Assembly: GCA_000181795.3 (NCBI GenBank)
Contig: CM012955.1
Span: 5,208,524 to 5,272,523, forward strand
Length of the DNA stretch: 64,000 bases
Direction of reading: 5' to 3'
Source of the DNA: Trichinella spiralis
Lineage: Eukaryota; Nematoda; Enoplea; Trichinellida; Trichinellidae
The notes beneath the pieces were generated by a model, which made no database searches, was not told the origin of the DNA, and was given only the letters and a program-made list of their open reading frames with translations. Every line of letters begins with the position of its first letter. Position 1 is the stretch's first letter. Below are positions 53,262 to 64,000 of this stretch, in pieces. A program made the position numbers and the translations under genes.

Positions 53262-54579
53262 AATGAATGAAGATATGAATATTAAAAATGTTGTAAATAG
53301 GTATATGCATATATATATATATATATATATATGTATACGTGTATTGCAGTTAAGAAGGAGAAGCTGTTTGGTTTTTTAAAAATACAATTATGTTCATGCC
53401 TTGTTGTGACTTTGAATTGATATGAAGATTTGAATGAGGAAATGGTTTCCATTCAAATGTTCCATTGCTGAATGTTTATTGCGTGTAATTTAATTGACAG
53501 TTTGTGCGATCATTGTATGCCAAATAAACTGTTTAAAGAAATGTTCACCGTGCATATGTTTTATAATAATAATTTATCATAAACTACTTGAAACAAGAAT
53601 AACAAATTCAATCAATGCATAAATTAGGGAATTTCGAATGACTTCAATGGCAATGAACGTTGTACCTGCTTTTTGTTAAACAAAGTAGTTTACTGTAAAA
53701 TATTATTACTTGAATAATTAAAATCGAATGCTTTTACATTTCAAGCGTAAAGCGAAATACTTATTTGATTTTTACTGTGCATATTAAAAATATCAAATGC
53801 TCAGAAAAATTGATCGTATTTGTCGAGACTGTATGTAGCCATTTGTAATCTTGGAATCAACATTTCTAGTTCAGCTTCAGTTAATTTTATTTTCAACAAT
53901 GCATCGCACTGAGTGAATTAGTTTTCGATTGATATGCAAATTTCGCAAGTTGGTCAAAGTTGAATTTTGTAAAAGCTTCTAATTGAAATAATGCTCGCAG
54001 TTGTAAATTATTTATGTAAAATAAAAATTTGTTCAAATTCAAAATGACACATCGATAAAATTACTGAAATAAAATATATTAATTGTATTATATGATGCAT
54101 TTTGTTACATTATGCATCGACTGTTAACATATTTGAACCTGAAGATATCTTATCTGTATATTGAGCATATGTTGATGTTTTGCTTTTCCATTTTAATCTG
54201 TTTGTCGTTGGTGAGGTAAGTTTTTAAGCATATTTCTCTGCAATTTTTTAAATCATTTGCACCAAGTACGTCCTGTTTAGCAAATAAATAACTCAACTCA
54301 CCTGAAGTAATGAGATGATCATTTGGTTATCAGAGCGCTTAATTTGTTCCCCTATTTTTATAATTACGATTATGTTGAATTAAAAAAATTGATTTTTTTT
54401 CTAGATTTTAGTCAGTTCATTTTCCATTTCAAATAAGTTAACTTTTCGCATGCAATAATCGAACAGCTTTTATTTTTTTTGTTTACCTTAAGTTCAGTTG
54501 TTTGTTTGTTTGAGAATTTAAAAACCAGAAGAATGAATTAATTGTTAATATTTGTATTTATAGTTCTAATTTGGCAGCA
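53262..54579. other. Intergenic stretch between peroxiredoxin and DJ-1
   Basis: AATAAA near 53523 may end the peroxiredoxin transcript. TA run at about 53307-53332. No exon seen. Confidence 0.55.
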
Positions 54580-55360
54580 ATGTCGGGCAGACGCACTGCG
54601 GTGGTTCTCCTATCCGAAGGTGCCGAAGAGTTGGAAACTGTGGCAGTTGTCGATATTTTACGTCGGGCTGAAGTATATATATTATATGCTTGTTTTTTTT
54701 ATTGTTTTTGAATATTTTAATTTCTGTCTGTTGCTCTGTTTGCAGATTGAAGTTACGTTAGCTTCGACGACTGGCAACGTGGAACCGATCAAGTGCAGTC
54801 GTGGGGTTGTGATCAAACCGGACGATATTTTCGACGCTATCAAAGTGAACTTGTTCGACGTGGTTGTTCTTCCTGGCGGTTTGAAAGGAGCGGAATTTTT
54901 GGCAAACGTAAAAATTCCGTGCTCCGAACATTGTGAATTCGATATTTTTAAATTTTTTTCTATTTCAGAGCACAGAGGTGGGCAAATTTTTGAAATTGCA
55001 CGAAGAAAATGGAAAATTGATCGCCGCCATTTGCGCCGCGCCGATCGCTTTGAAAAGTCACCGAATCGCTGAAAAGCATCAAATCACCAGTCATCCGGTC
55101 GTTGCGAACGAATTCTTGGGTTCAGGTGAAACTTTTGTGTAAACTTTAATGGAAATATTCACTGTTGAATTGTTTCTTGTTTTTCAGCTATGTACACATA
55201 TAGTGAAAAGATGGTCGTTCACGATCGCAACTTGGTCACTTCTCGAGGTCCAGGCACGGCAATTGCTTTCGCCTTGCGGCTAGTCAGTATACTGATCAGC
55301 GAAAGTACGGCCGAAACAATTGCTCGCGGCATGTGTTTCGACATGCACCCTGCTGAATAA
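54580..55360 (+). CDS. PARK7: DJ-1/PARK7 family protein deglycase, four exons
   Basis: Exons 54580-54672, 54746-54907, 54969-55125 and 55188-55360 give 194 residues (human DJ-1 has 189). DJ-1 proteins are cytosolic and mitochondrial redox sensors with a proposed glyoxalase/deglycase activity. Seen: MSGRRTAVVLLSEGAEELET, with the Glu corresponding to E18; CSRGVVIKPDD; VVVLPGGLKGAEF; the nucleophile elbow IAAICAAP with the reactive Cys at 55032-55034 (equivalent to C106); ITSHP with the partner His; YTYSEKMVV; and VTSRGPGTAIAFAL. All catalytic residues are present. The C-terminus (GMCFDMHPAE) differs from vertebrates and adds a Cys. Introns are short (about 60-75 bases). It sits 1.3 kb after the peroxiredoxin on the same strand. 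Confidence 0.93.
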
Positions 55361-55773
55361 ATGAAATCTGCACAGTGATATTAGTATTAGTGTATTAGTA
55401 TTATTAATATGAACAACAACAACATTGACCATAGTAATGCGCACTTGTGAGGATGGAGGCAAAATGATAAGCTGACTTTGTGCGAGAGTTTGAGTAAAAC
55501 CTTTACAAACGATAGTGAATTGATTTTAATATTGTCAAAAATAGTTGGGAAAAGTGGCGAAATTTTAAAATTAGAATTCCTGTGAAACTTGAAATGAATC
55601 ATTGGTCAACAATTTGGAGATTTGGCATCAAAGTGTCAAGCTGTATACACACATTTTGACAGCATTGTCGACTGGTTTCGCGAGAGCACCGGCAGAACCG
55701 GACCCGGTTGAAAGCAGCAGCATCTAGGCAATGTCGACGGCCTTGGAGAAAAGTGCCCACTTCGCGCCACTGC

Positions 55774-56709
55774 ATGGACAACCGCTTGACTGCAGCTAAC
55801 AACGACCGCCAGATGAGCGTCGGCGCGAGGCTTATTCGCCAGTTCATTGACAAGCTGCGCGCCCGCGACGCCACCGTCGACCGCATACGGTCGGCCGAGG
55901 CGTTGGTGCGCGGGGTCCACTTCCGCGACTACGAAGAGCGCAGCTCTTGTCGCCTCATGCAGTTCAGCCACGCCCGCGCCGACGAGGTGATCGATCGTTT
56001 CTGCGACGAAAACGGCTGGGACGAGTCGAGCAGGAACGATTTGAAATTCTCCGCCCACATGCTCGACGCCGACCAAAAATCCGACACCTTCATCCGCTTC
56101 CAGAAGGTCGGCGAAAGTGAATTCTTTGTCCACTTCATTGCTCTCAAGCGAATCGGTAAAACCACGCACGCTGGTGTTCCTTTTCCACTCAACCTCAACC
56201 TTCCCCACCCCCATCCTTTGCCGAAGAAAAATCCCACCCGTTGAATTTTTCAAATTTTTATTCTACTGTAATGTTTATTGATTTTCATGTACAATATTTC
56301 AAATGCAACTCTCTTTGTGGCAATTTTTTCCAAGTGGTCCCAATGATTTTTTTAGTGCACTTTTTATTTTGATTGATGTTTGCTTTTATTTTTAGAAGAA
56401 ACAATATTTTTCGGCTTGGCTCGTCACCATGTCAAATTCAAACTGTCGCCGAACGTGAAAGTGACCGAACGGAACACGTGGATTTACAAAAATTGGTGGA
56501 ACAAGATGCGCAGGAATAGAAATCAACCGCCGACGCCGGAACCTGAATTTGAAGAAGAAACTGTACCGGCTGAGGATATGACTTTGTTGGAAAATTTCTT
56601 TCTACTCAGAGCGTTGAAGAAATTTGCCGAAGATATACCGTCCAGCGTGAACGAACTGCAGCATGAGGAAAGGCAATTTCTGACCATGGGTTCGGATTAT
56701 GATTTTTAA
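55774..56709 (+). CDS. Unrecognised two-exon protein, 231 residues
   Basis: Exon 1 (55774-56155, GC-rich) and exon 2 (56396-56709, AT-richer) join with the phase preserved. The product starts MDNRLTAANNDRQMSVGARL and is predicted largely helical and charged (LIRQFIDKLRARDATVDRIR, FSHARADEVIDRFCDENGW), then QKSDTFIRFQKVGESEFFVH; exon 2 has LARHHVKFKLSPNVKVTERN, a WIYKNWWNKMRRNRN basic-aromatic patch, a Pro/Glu-rich linker and a helical end. No signal peptide or membrane helix. The frame is open upstream of this ATG to 55708, and another ATG (55731) in a different frame soon stops. I do not recognise the family. The strong GC contrast between exons 1 and 2 is unusual. Confidence 0.65.
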
Positions 56710-58687
56710 ATGGTGACCTGAATCCCGTTTGCTTTTCAAATTCTAACGCGAATAGGCCAATATTTACCGCTTTCATTTGTATTATTTATCTCTCTGAATT
56801 GATCATCGCTAGGCGCTTATCAAGAGACAAATGATTTTTTCCATTAGTAACATCTTTTTATATTAAAACATTTTCAAACTGAGCACCCCATTTTCAATCT
56901 TTTGTTTTTAATCGATGTTAAAATTTAATCACTAATTTATTTGCCATTCACTCAAAGTGAACAGTTCTGCTTTTGCTAGTTAGTGATCGAATTTTTATAA
57001 AGCAAATTTGCAAATATTTGTTAATTTTTATTTGTGTAGAGAACGATGGAATACTGTGAAAACAGTTCTTATTAATGGAACAAGAAAGATGCGTTTCATG
57101 TTAATACTAGAATTTTAATCTATTTTTCAATCGCTATGTTTCTGAAAAAGTTTTCACTTTAGCGCACAACCCCTGAGATTGTTACTCATAGATATAATAT
57201 GTAAATTTCTGCTCGTACTTCTTTCAACTTAAATACAACTGAATTGCGAAACAAACGCACTAGATAAATCTTATTAGCTGAATCATAAAAATATTTTCAA
57301 TGTCATGTGAATTATTTTGCGATTAACATGGCAAAATTAATAACAACTCCGTTTGTTTATTATATTTATCCAGTAAAACATACCACTATTTATGTCGTAT
57401 ATTTTACGGGTCCATGTACATATATGGCCAGAAGCAAATAAGACATTAATTTCTGGAAAAGAAAAATTGTTATCAATCATTCAACCGCTCCAGGTGAATA
57501 GATGAGCTATCACCGAGTTCGTGTAAACAACATCAGACAGGAAAAAGTCAGTTCATCACAGGCGTTCTCAGCAAAACAGCGACCCTGTATGCTGAACAAC
57601 ACGCTCTGCAGCTGTGCATTTCATTTTACAAATATTATACTACTTCAAGCTTATTCTATAAATGAAATCAACCATAAAATTAAAACAAACCACAAAATTA
57701 GCATTTCAGAAAGCTAAAGTTGACACTTCACTCCATCAATTTATTATGCAAATCGAGTATGCAAATGCATCGTCTTTTTTAAGTATGGTGAGTTATTTTC
57801 AAGTAATTGAAACGTTGTGTGAATTATATTCAACGTTCCGTTTTTGAATGCACGTATTTATGCAATATTCCTAACATTTCGGAACTTAATTTTTCTGAGA
57901 TTTTTCCATTTCCTTCACAGATCTTTTGGAAAAATGATAATTTCAAAACTGATCATAATTTTCATATTTGTTTATTCACTTTAAAGTATTTAACATTTTC
58001 GGACGATTGAAACAAATATTCGAAATAATCTCACAACTAATTGTCATAATTTTCACAGTGAACGAATTTCTGTTTCTAAAACAACAATCATTCCATACAA
58101 AAATTGTCCATATCCTGTTGTTCTTTAACTTAGCTATTTATAAATTCCATACATTATAAAATAATATGTGCAAATATAAAATAAAATGGAAGGGGGATTG
58201 TACCACGCCGTGGGAAAGGCGTGTTTACGCTGACGCTTCAGGTTAGATAAGCTTCTTCATAACATGGTTCACGTGCTCGCTGATAAGAATTTGACAGCCG
58301 TGATAGATTAGCAGCAAAACTGCTAGATGGGAACGTGAAGCCGCGTGGGAAGCAAGTAAGCTCCATCCGCTAAAGCCCGTTGAGTGCGTGGGTGAAAATC
58401 GGCAACAACACCGGAAATGCTAAGAGAAAGTACAAAAAATTGATCGAAGGAACAAAGAAAGTGGCTGCGCGAAACACCTATATGCATTTGCTGTGAACGG
58501 CATTCAGAGAAGAATTTTTTGTTTGTTAAGTGCGCAGAGCACTGGTCAGTAGAATAGTTGCAAAAAGAAATACTCTGCATCAAGAGCTATTGGGTGGTCG
58601 ATCGATTTTGTTGTGTTGGTTTATCATAATAAACGTTTTCATCCAAAAATCTGTTTTTTCGTTTACTCTATATCCATATTCTTCTAG
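56710..58687. other. AT-rich intergenic stretch
   Basis: No supported gene. Short plus-strand frames at 57500-58160 are Ile/Phe/Lys-rich and typical of AT background. Confidence 0.45.
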
Positions 58688-58874
58688 ACGGGGATTTATT
58701 CCACCGCTCGTTCCTCAGAAGAACCTGAACATCAGTAGTTACGAAGGCCTTCTGTACGCTACAGTAATTAAGGAGCATGTCTACAATAAAAATGCCCATA
58801 TATTTAAATGCGATGCAGTAAAGTTTTGTCTTGTTGATGAGATTGAAAATAAGTTGCATGTTACTGGAATTTAG
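58688..58874 (+). CDS. Candidate last exon, unrecognised
   Basis: After TATTCTTCTAG the frame reads GFIPPLVPQKNLNISSYEGL, then LYATVIKEHVYNKNAHIF and KCDAVKFCLVDEIENKLHVT, ending at a TAG. The residues look like real protein and the acceptor is good, but the upstream exon was not found and it lies in a repeat-rich region, so it could be part of a mobile element. Confidence 0.3.
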
Positions 58875-60540
58875 AAAATATTTTTATTTGTTCATAGTTA
58901 CTTACCGTTACATGATTAATACCTGAAAACTTTAATAGACTGTAAAGCTATGTCTTTACTACACAGCTAATGGACCAACACATTCACTGTTGTGTGACGG
59001 GTGCTGTTTAGTAAATTATCAAGTGACATCATTCAGGTTTGGAAATATAATTTCAGAGCGTATGATAGACTGAATTATAAATAAAGCGTTTGTTAAACAA
59101 TAGCACATTGGCAGATGATAATCCTATCGACGTTGGATAATTTCTCTCAAAGATTTGTTACTTCACGAGATGTGAACCGATCTGAAATGTCTGTTAACAT
59201 TGAGAAACTAATGAGAAAGATCTGTTGAAAGAAAAGTTGAATCACATCTATTTCTCTCTGTCCAGCACAACAGAGTATGCGTGCATTTTATGAATTTGGA
59301 AGCATCATGGAATTGCATGAACGACAGAACGTAGAAGACGAGTTGTAATTTTGGTAGCATCCATCAAATGAAGTGAAAGTGGGTCTCTACAAAGATAACA
59401 TCGTAGCCGAATTGGAATAAAGACGACGAAAAAGTTGAAATAGCGGTGAAGACGAAAGGAGCATCATAGCTTGCAGTCTCAAAGTTCATCCGTTTGTTGG
59501 AGGTTGTGGTCAAAATTTAGAATGACGTCATGTCAACACTACTGATGGGAAAATAATTGATTTTGATCAAATGGTGGCCATACACAAATCGGCGTAGTAA
59601 TGAACATGAAGCTAGAATTTAAAATATGGAATTATGTTTAATATTTCCTATTCTTTCAACCTGCATTCGCAAAGTAAGATAATTTTCTATTCTTCCTTGT
59701 AAATTTTACAGTGGAAAATTTGCTTATAACAGTTTAGTTTCAATTTTTGATTTTAGAGATTTATTATTATTGTTTGCATTTCGTTTATAGATGTACAGTA
59801 CGAAGAAATGTGTGGAATCACTTTGATTTCACCGAAGACGAGATCGAAGTTCATAAATTTTCCTTTCTCAGAAAAAATTGTATTCCAACATCAATTAACA
59901 TTAGAGTCGTTTGATGTTGGCGCTTCATGTCTGATTCAATTTTGAAACCTGGAAAGCAACTGAAATCTCATTTATCAGCGTTAACAAGTGCTGTTTTATT
60001 GGGATAAATGTTGGTAATGTTTTCATTTATTATTTATTCATTCATTCATTTCAGATTTTTATTTTAACACTTGTTGGTTTTTAATTTTCTAGATCTTTCC
60101 ATTGTCTATGGCAAGGGAAATCAAACTTCCAGAAGAACTGACTGAAAGAAGCTGGAAACGATATTAATGAGTAGACAGCGGGCTGCATCCATCTAAAGTG
60201 AACTTTCGAGAACGTTTGCTGTTTCTTCTCTCATCCCGAGTATCAACAGTTGTTATGGCTGGTTATAAGCTTAAAACGGACGGATAGACCGCTAAAATTA
60301 TTTCCGACCATGGACTCCACGGTTTCCGTTACTTTACACCTATTGATGAAATTGATGACAGATAACAAAAATATCAGTGCGTTTCATACGTCTGTTATAA
60401 ATCATCAACAATTGGATTGCATCAGTTTCAGTTTGAATCCGTCCCGAATCTGCCGATTCCGCAAATCCTGCAGAATATGGTATAGTTGATAAAAGTCATC
60501 ATTTATGACGTCGTTATGAACAATGTCAACAACTCACGAT
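58875..60540. other. Repeat-rich stretch with decayed coding-like fragments
   Basis: Composition is less AT-biased than normal intergenic DNA here and short open fragments occur in several frames (for example 60316-60489), which fits the remains of a mobile element. No domain was recognised. Confidence 0.35.
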
Positions 60541-61041
60541 TCTAAATTTTGGTTGCTCACATATCCCTCAACCGATTGTGGGTGGTATCAGGACTTTCCT
60601 CTGCATGCTAAGTCTCTGCATGGGATGAAAAAGAAGTACTGTGCCCAGTATGATTGCTCTGCCACGCTGTTACTACGGGCGAAGTTGACTGTCTGATCAT
60701 GATCACGCAAGGTATTACAATACACCCTACGCGGACAGTACAACTCTTTCTAAGGAGGAATTTTTCCAAGTGAAGCGGAAGAAAAGATCAAACAATCAAA
60801 ATTTTCGTTGCTCACATATCCCTCAACCGATTGTGGGTGGTATCAGGACTTTCCTCTGCATGCTAAGTTTCTGCATGGGATGAAAAAGAAGTACTGTGCC
60901 CAATATGATTGCTCTGCAACTCTGCTATTAGGGGCGATGTTGACTGTCTGATCATGATATTACAAGACACTCAATACAGACAGTGCAACTCTTTCTAAGG
61001 AGGAATTTTTCCAAGTGATGCGGAAGAAAAGGTCAAACAAT
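60541..61041 (+). repeat. Tandem duplication (about 255 bases) of a FLYWCH-like coding block
   Basis: Two copies, 60541-60795 and 60796-61041, share long identical stretches, such as the segment beginning TTGCTCACATATCCCTCAAC and the end CTAAGGAGGAATTTTTCCAA. Each contains a frame with WYQDFPLHAKSLHGMKKKYC followed by AQYDCSATLLLR, whose spaced Cys and basic Lys run resemble a FLYWCH/WRKY-GCM1 type zinc finger. The second copy leads into the integrase-like frame at 61018. Confidence 0.7.
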
Positions 61042-61360
61042 ATCATACTTTCTGTTGTGGCTAAAAATGGAATTATTGAAAGCATTTTGCTAATCGAAGC
61101 AATTTGGCCCAGGTCAGTTGAAGATAACAATCTTCGTCATCCTTATGAAGTTCTGCGAATTGGTGATGAAGTGAATTTGATTTGTAAGCGGACCGTCGAT
61201 GATTTCAAAATGATCACAGCAATAAAACAAATTCACAACATTGTAAGAAAGGCATACGATGGAATTGGTCATGGAGGAGAGAAGAAAATGTTTCTGGAGA
61301 CTTACTAAAGGTTTTACAACATCAGTTTGGAAACTCGCGTCTTGAACAAAATTTTGGGAC
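60541..61360 (+). mobile_element. Fossil of an integrase-bearing element (Ginger- or Gypsy-integrase-like)
   Basis: Downstream of the duplicated zinc-finger-like block, a frame at 61018-61308 ends with a region (MITAIKQIHNIVRKAYDG then IGHGGEKKMFLETY) resembling the HH part of the zinc-binding N-terminal domain of retroelement-type integrases, as found in Ginger DNA transposons and in host genes such as KRBA2 and SCAND3. The catalytic core is not seen. It looks broken and old, with no terminal repeats recognised. The family placement rests on a short motif. Confidence 0.5.
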
Positions 61361-62083
61361 TATTGTAAAAAAGATAATTGTATGAATAGTTTATGTGTGT
61401 AATGAGTAATAAAAAATAGTATTCTCTATATTTTCGTTACGAACAACTGACATAATTACTAGAACAATTTCGGTTTAAATTTGCCCGTTTTAATGTAGGT
61501 ATAATCAACTGTATAAATAAACATATTTGTCAGAATTAATTTTTAAATTTCCAAAAAGAAAATAAACAACAAATGCATAATCTGTTAGCGCTTATTTTAT
61601 TATTTTTACCATTCCGTTACCATACCATTACTGATTTCGTGTTATTTTAGCTTTGCACTGAACCTGAATTTCATATTCACATGGCAAAACTAAAAGAATG
61701 CAACATTGTTTAAAAGTTATTTTTGATATTATTACTTTAAAAATCCAAAATTTATCAAAATTTTTGGCTATGCAAAAACGATAATTTAAAATTATTTTTC
61801 ATTATTGATAAACAGCAAAGGTGCTTTACTGTAGTTTAATGACATTTTAAAGTTTTACATTAATGTACACTTTAAAATGCAGCACACAAACAAAGACCAG
61901 CGTTGAGCATAGCAGCTTTTTAGTTTTACGGTTTGTTTGCCCTGCGCGAAAGGTGAGAAACTTAATCTCTTTAAGCTATAGTCAAATGGACAGAAGCAAA
62001 CTCGACCCGGAAATAGTAAAATCTACAAATGTTGTCAAATAATTTGAATATAATTTTGATAATTTATTCCTTTTTTCTTTCAG
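61361..62083. other. AT-rich stretch before the tail-anchored protein exon
   Basis: No exon of confident frame. CTGCGCGAAAGGTGAGAAAC near 61942 has a good donor (GTGAGA) and could be a first exon for the following gene, but its frame could not be fixed. Confidence 0.4.
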
Positions 62084-62554
62084 TTGAATGAGAATACTTT
62101 AAAAACGCCGGATTTGGATGATTACCAACTGGAAGCTGATAAGAAGCAGGTTGAGTCGAATGAGGGTATTGAAGAGACAAAACAGGATGAACAAGCTGTT
62201 GAAGCCGATGTCAAGAGCACTCTGAACCAAGTGATTGAAACTGTAGGTGAACTGGCGGTCACCTGCAGTGGACAATGTTCTGACTGTGATGATGAGAAGC
62301 TAACTGTGGTACGTGTTAGAAGCATGAACAAAGACTACATCACTGTGCCTATGTGTGAGGTGTCGTCAGACGGAAAAGGACAGCCTCTTAAGCGTAATGA
62401 AGCGACTAAACAGTATAATGATATAAAGCCGAACGGCATCTTGGCAGATATTTGTTTAGAATTAACATCCGAAATGGAAATGTATTGTCAATTTTGGTGG
62501 TTTTTTATTATCTATGTTGTAGTTATGTGTCTCCTATATAATGCGCTTTCCTAG
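62084..62554 (+). CDS. Terminal exon of an acidic, C-terminally membrane-anchored protein
   Basis: After the acceptor TTTCTTTCAG, 156 codons run to TAG with no in-frame ATG near the start, so an upstream exon must supply it. The first 75 residues are acidic and polar (TPDLDDYQLEADKKQVESNE), then a Cys cluster CSGQCSDCDDE, a region VVRVRSMNKDYITVPMCEV, and a hydrophobic C-terminal helix (FWWFFIIYVVVMCLLYNAL) reaching within one residue of the end. This is the topology of a tail-anchored protein facing the cytosol. No family is recognised. It could be a partner of the acyl-CoA-binding protein fragment 0.6 kb downstream only by position. Confidence 0.55.
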   Translation: MNENTLKTPDLDDYQLEADKKQVESNEGIEETKQDEQAVEADVKSTLNQVIETVGELAVTCSGQCSDCDDEKLTVVRVRSMNKDYITVPMCEVSSDGKGQPLKRNEATKQYNDIKPNGILADICLELTSEMEMYCQFWWFFIIYVVVMCLLYNALS

Positions 62555-63156
62555 TTTATTGTGCTCACTTGATCGTTAATCACTTTCAGCTAAAAATTAC
62601 TGAATGGTTCACTGATTAATTTTCAATATGTTTTTTTATTTAATTACTGCTTCAATTAAAGTATGCTATATTGTTATGCGATTGGGTAATTATATAATTC
62701 ATTAATTGACACTAATAAATGATGGACCAAATTAGCGTAAATGAAATTTGCATGTTTGATGAAGGAATTGAAGTGTAAAATTTTATCACCGATCACGACC
62801 GTAAAAGTATATTTAGGCAGCAGATGTATTCGAGTATAAAAATGGACTGCATGGAGTTAATTTAATACAGTTTGTCTGAATTTGATTATTGTATAGTATG
62901 AGCTACTATTTGTTTTTCATCAGGTACGAAGAAATTTATTGTTGATTTAATTTATGCTTCTATTTTAGAACATTACCATATTGTTTAAGCGAAGAAGCCG
63001 TTGAACTGGGAAGGGATTTTTAATTTTTATGATTTAATTTAATTACATATTACTTCTGGTCGTTTGACGTTTCCAAGTAATGCAATTTTGCGTGCTTCTC
63101 CAAGTTTGCCTGCGACAATTTTCACAGCTTCTGTAATGCATTTGTCGGCTATTCGC
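62555..63156. other. Short intergenic stretch
   Basis: AT-rich, no exon supported. A frame open from 63064 into the next exon has no earlier recognisable domain. Confidence 0.5.
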
Positions 63157-63246
63157 ATGGATTTTGAAAAAGCACTGCAACGTGTAAAATCTGTGAGAAA
63201 TGTGTCGCCGAAACATCATCTCAAATTGTATGCATTTTTTAAGCAA
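63157..63246 (+). CDS. Acyl-CoA-binding protein domain, N-terminal half (partial)
   Basis: The ATG at 63157 starts MDFEKALQRVKSVRNVSPKH, then HLKLYAFFKQ at a GTAAAT donor. This matches helices 1-2 of acyl-CoA-binding proteins: F-E-x-A, a Val-rich helix, and L-x-L-Y-x-x-x-K-Q, whose Tyr and Lys contact the acyl-CoA. The next acceptor (63314) would add the expected Ala (KQA) but then stops within a few codons (AKLLLC). The second half of the domain, with the conserved Trp-rich helix, is not found before the window end. Either the true next exon lies beyond 64000 or this is a truncated copy. Confidence 0.6.
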
Positions 63247-63319
63247 GTAAATAGCTTATTCCCATTTTGGAGAATGATAAAATAGTTTATACAAATTTAT
63301 AAATTTTATTTCAGGCAAA

Positions 63320-64000
63320 ATTATTATTATGCTAAATGCAGCCAAAGCCCTGATGACGATATCCGTAAAAAATGACATTCATGTATGGCTACTTGTGTTG
63401 GTAAGTTGCGTTTTCTGTAAATGCTTACTAAATGATAAATATAAAGGTGACAATAAGTATGTAGTTCATAATTTACAAACATAATTGAATAGTGTTGTTT
63501 TATAGTTTCTGATATTTATATGATGTTCCATAATTGCAATTGAACAATGAAAATGAGATATGTGCATTATATATTGAAATTGATTTATCCTTAGCATATC
63601 AAGTTAAATTTTTAAAATTCCTGTGCATATTATTTGTGGTAAATAGGCGTAATTGATAATGGCGGATTTACGTTTTGAATGTTTGTTTTTCAACGTTACT
63701 GGAGCATGATTTTTCAAGTATGCAAATTAATTTTCTTCACTGCGTTGCGTTCTCAATAGCCAAGTGTGTATTTGATTGCCTAGCAATGACCGCATTATCG
63801 CCACATCAGTGTGGTTTAAATTCAACAATTGAAGGATAATGGTTGCGGTTTCTGAAAATTACCCCGGGGCAGTTTGAGTAGCATCAGTGATTCAGATGTG
63901 ACTTGTTCTTATTAGTTATTTTGATTTCTGAAAAATGATCAATCACCCATTTGATAATTAAAATTAATAGAATGACTACATCGATGTGAGATCTCAGTTT
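63320..64000. other. Right-edge stretch, nothing confident
   Basis: A short frame MLNAAKALMTISVKNDIHVW precedes a GTAAGT donor at 63401 and might be an exon, but no family is recognised. The rest is AT-rich without visible features. Confidence 0.4.

Noticed and set aside
55731-55799. ATG in another frame (MSTALEKSAHFAPLHG)
   Set aside because: It stops after 22 codons, while the overlapping frame continues across the splice junction.

Overview
The window is nuclear DNA from an animal. Protein-coding genes are split by GT-AG introns, intergenic DNA is very AT-rich and full of microsatellites, and the families present are metazoan: an R7BP-type RGS-binding protein, ARL13, ZnT5, DJ-1, a MARVEL protein and an Ig/FN3 receptor. 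I saw no prokaryotic, plasmid or organellar signature. Short introns, GC-richer exons in an AT-rich background and FLYWCH/MULE transposon debris suggest a small-genome invertebrate, perhaps an ecdysozoan such as a dorylaimian nematode. That placement is inference and is not proven by the window.

Layout. 1-20.5 kb is gene-poor. It holds a likely TATA/CCAAT promoter with a non-coding first exon near 4.5-4.8 kb and several GC-rich candidate exons (8.1, 9.2, 12.8, 13.9 kb) that I could not assign to a family. 20.5-24.0 kb (+) is a six-exon R7BP-like gene. 24-31 kb is mostly non-coding, with a GC-rich island at 25.5 kb and a decayed FLYWCH/MULE DNA transposon at 27.8-28.5 kb. 31.1-33.7 kb (+) is an ARL13B-type ciliary GTPase with an X-box just upstream of its ATG. 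34.1-35.2 kb (-) is a C2H2-like zinc-finger protein with a SUMO-interaction motif, convergent with ARL13. 38.5-40.2 kb (+) is a four-TM MARVEL protein. 42.1-45.0 kb (+) is a single-exon receptor with five Ig and two FN3 domains, followed by an A-rich tract, so it may be a retrogene. 46.9-50.6 kb (+) is a 14-exon ZnT5 zinc transporter. 52.4-53.3 kb (+) is a divergent peroxiredoxin, 54.6-55.4 kb (+) is DJ-1, and 55.8-56.7 kb (+) is an unrecognised two-exon gene. 57-64 kb is repeat-rich: a candidate last exon, a duplicated FLYWCH-like block next to an integrase-like ORF, a tail-anchored protein exon and an acyl-CoA-binding protein fragment at the right edge.

The gene models for R7BP, ARL13, MARVEL, ZnT5, DJ-1 and the 55.8-kb gene were built by hand. 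In each, splice phases close into one continuous frame, and where the family is recognised the join agrees with it. The most interesting single signal is the X-box (31099-31112) paired with an ARL13 exon 1 encoding MGNC, which was too short to appear as a long ORF. No novel multi-gene system was found. The clustering of peroxiredoxin with DJ-1 and the possible retrogene receptor are the main oddities.
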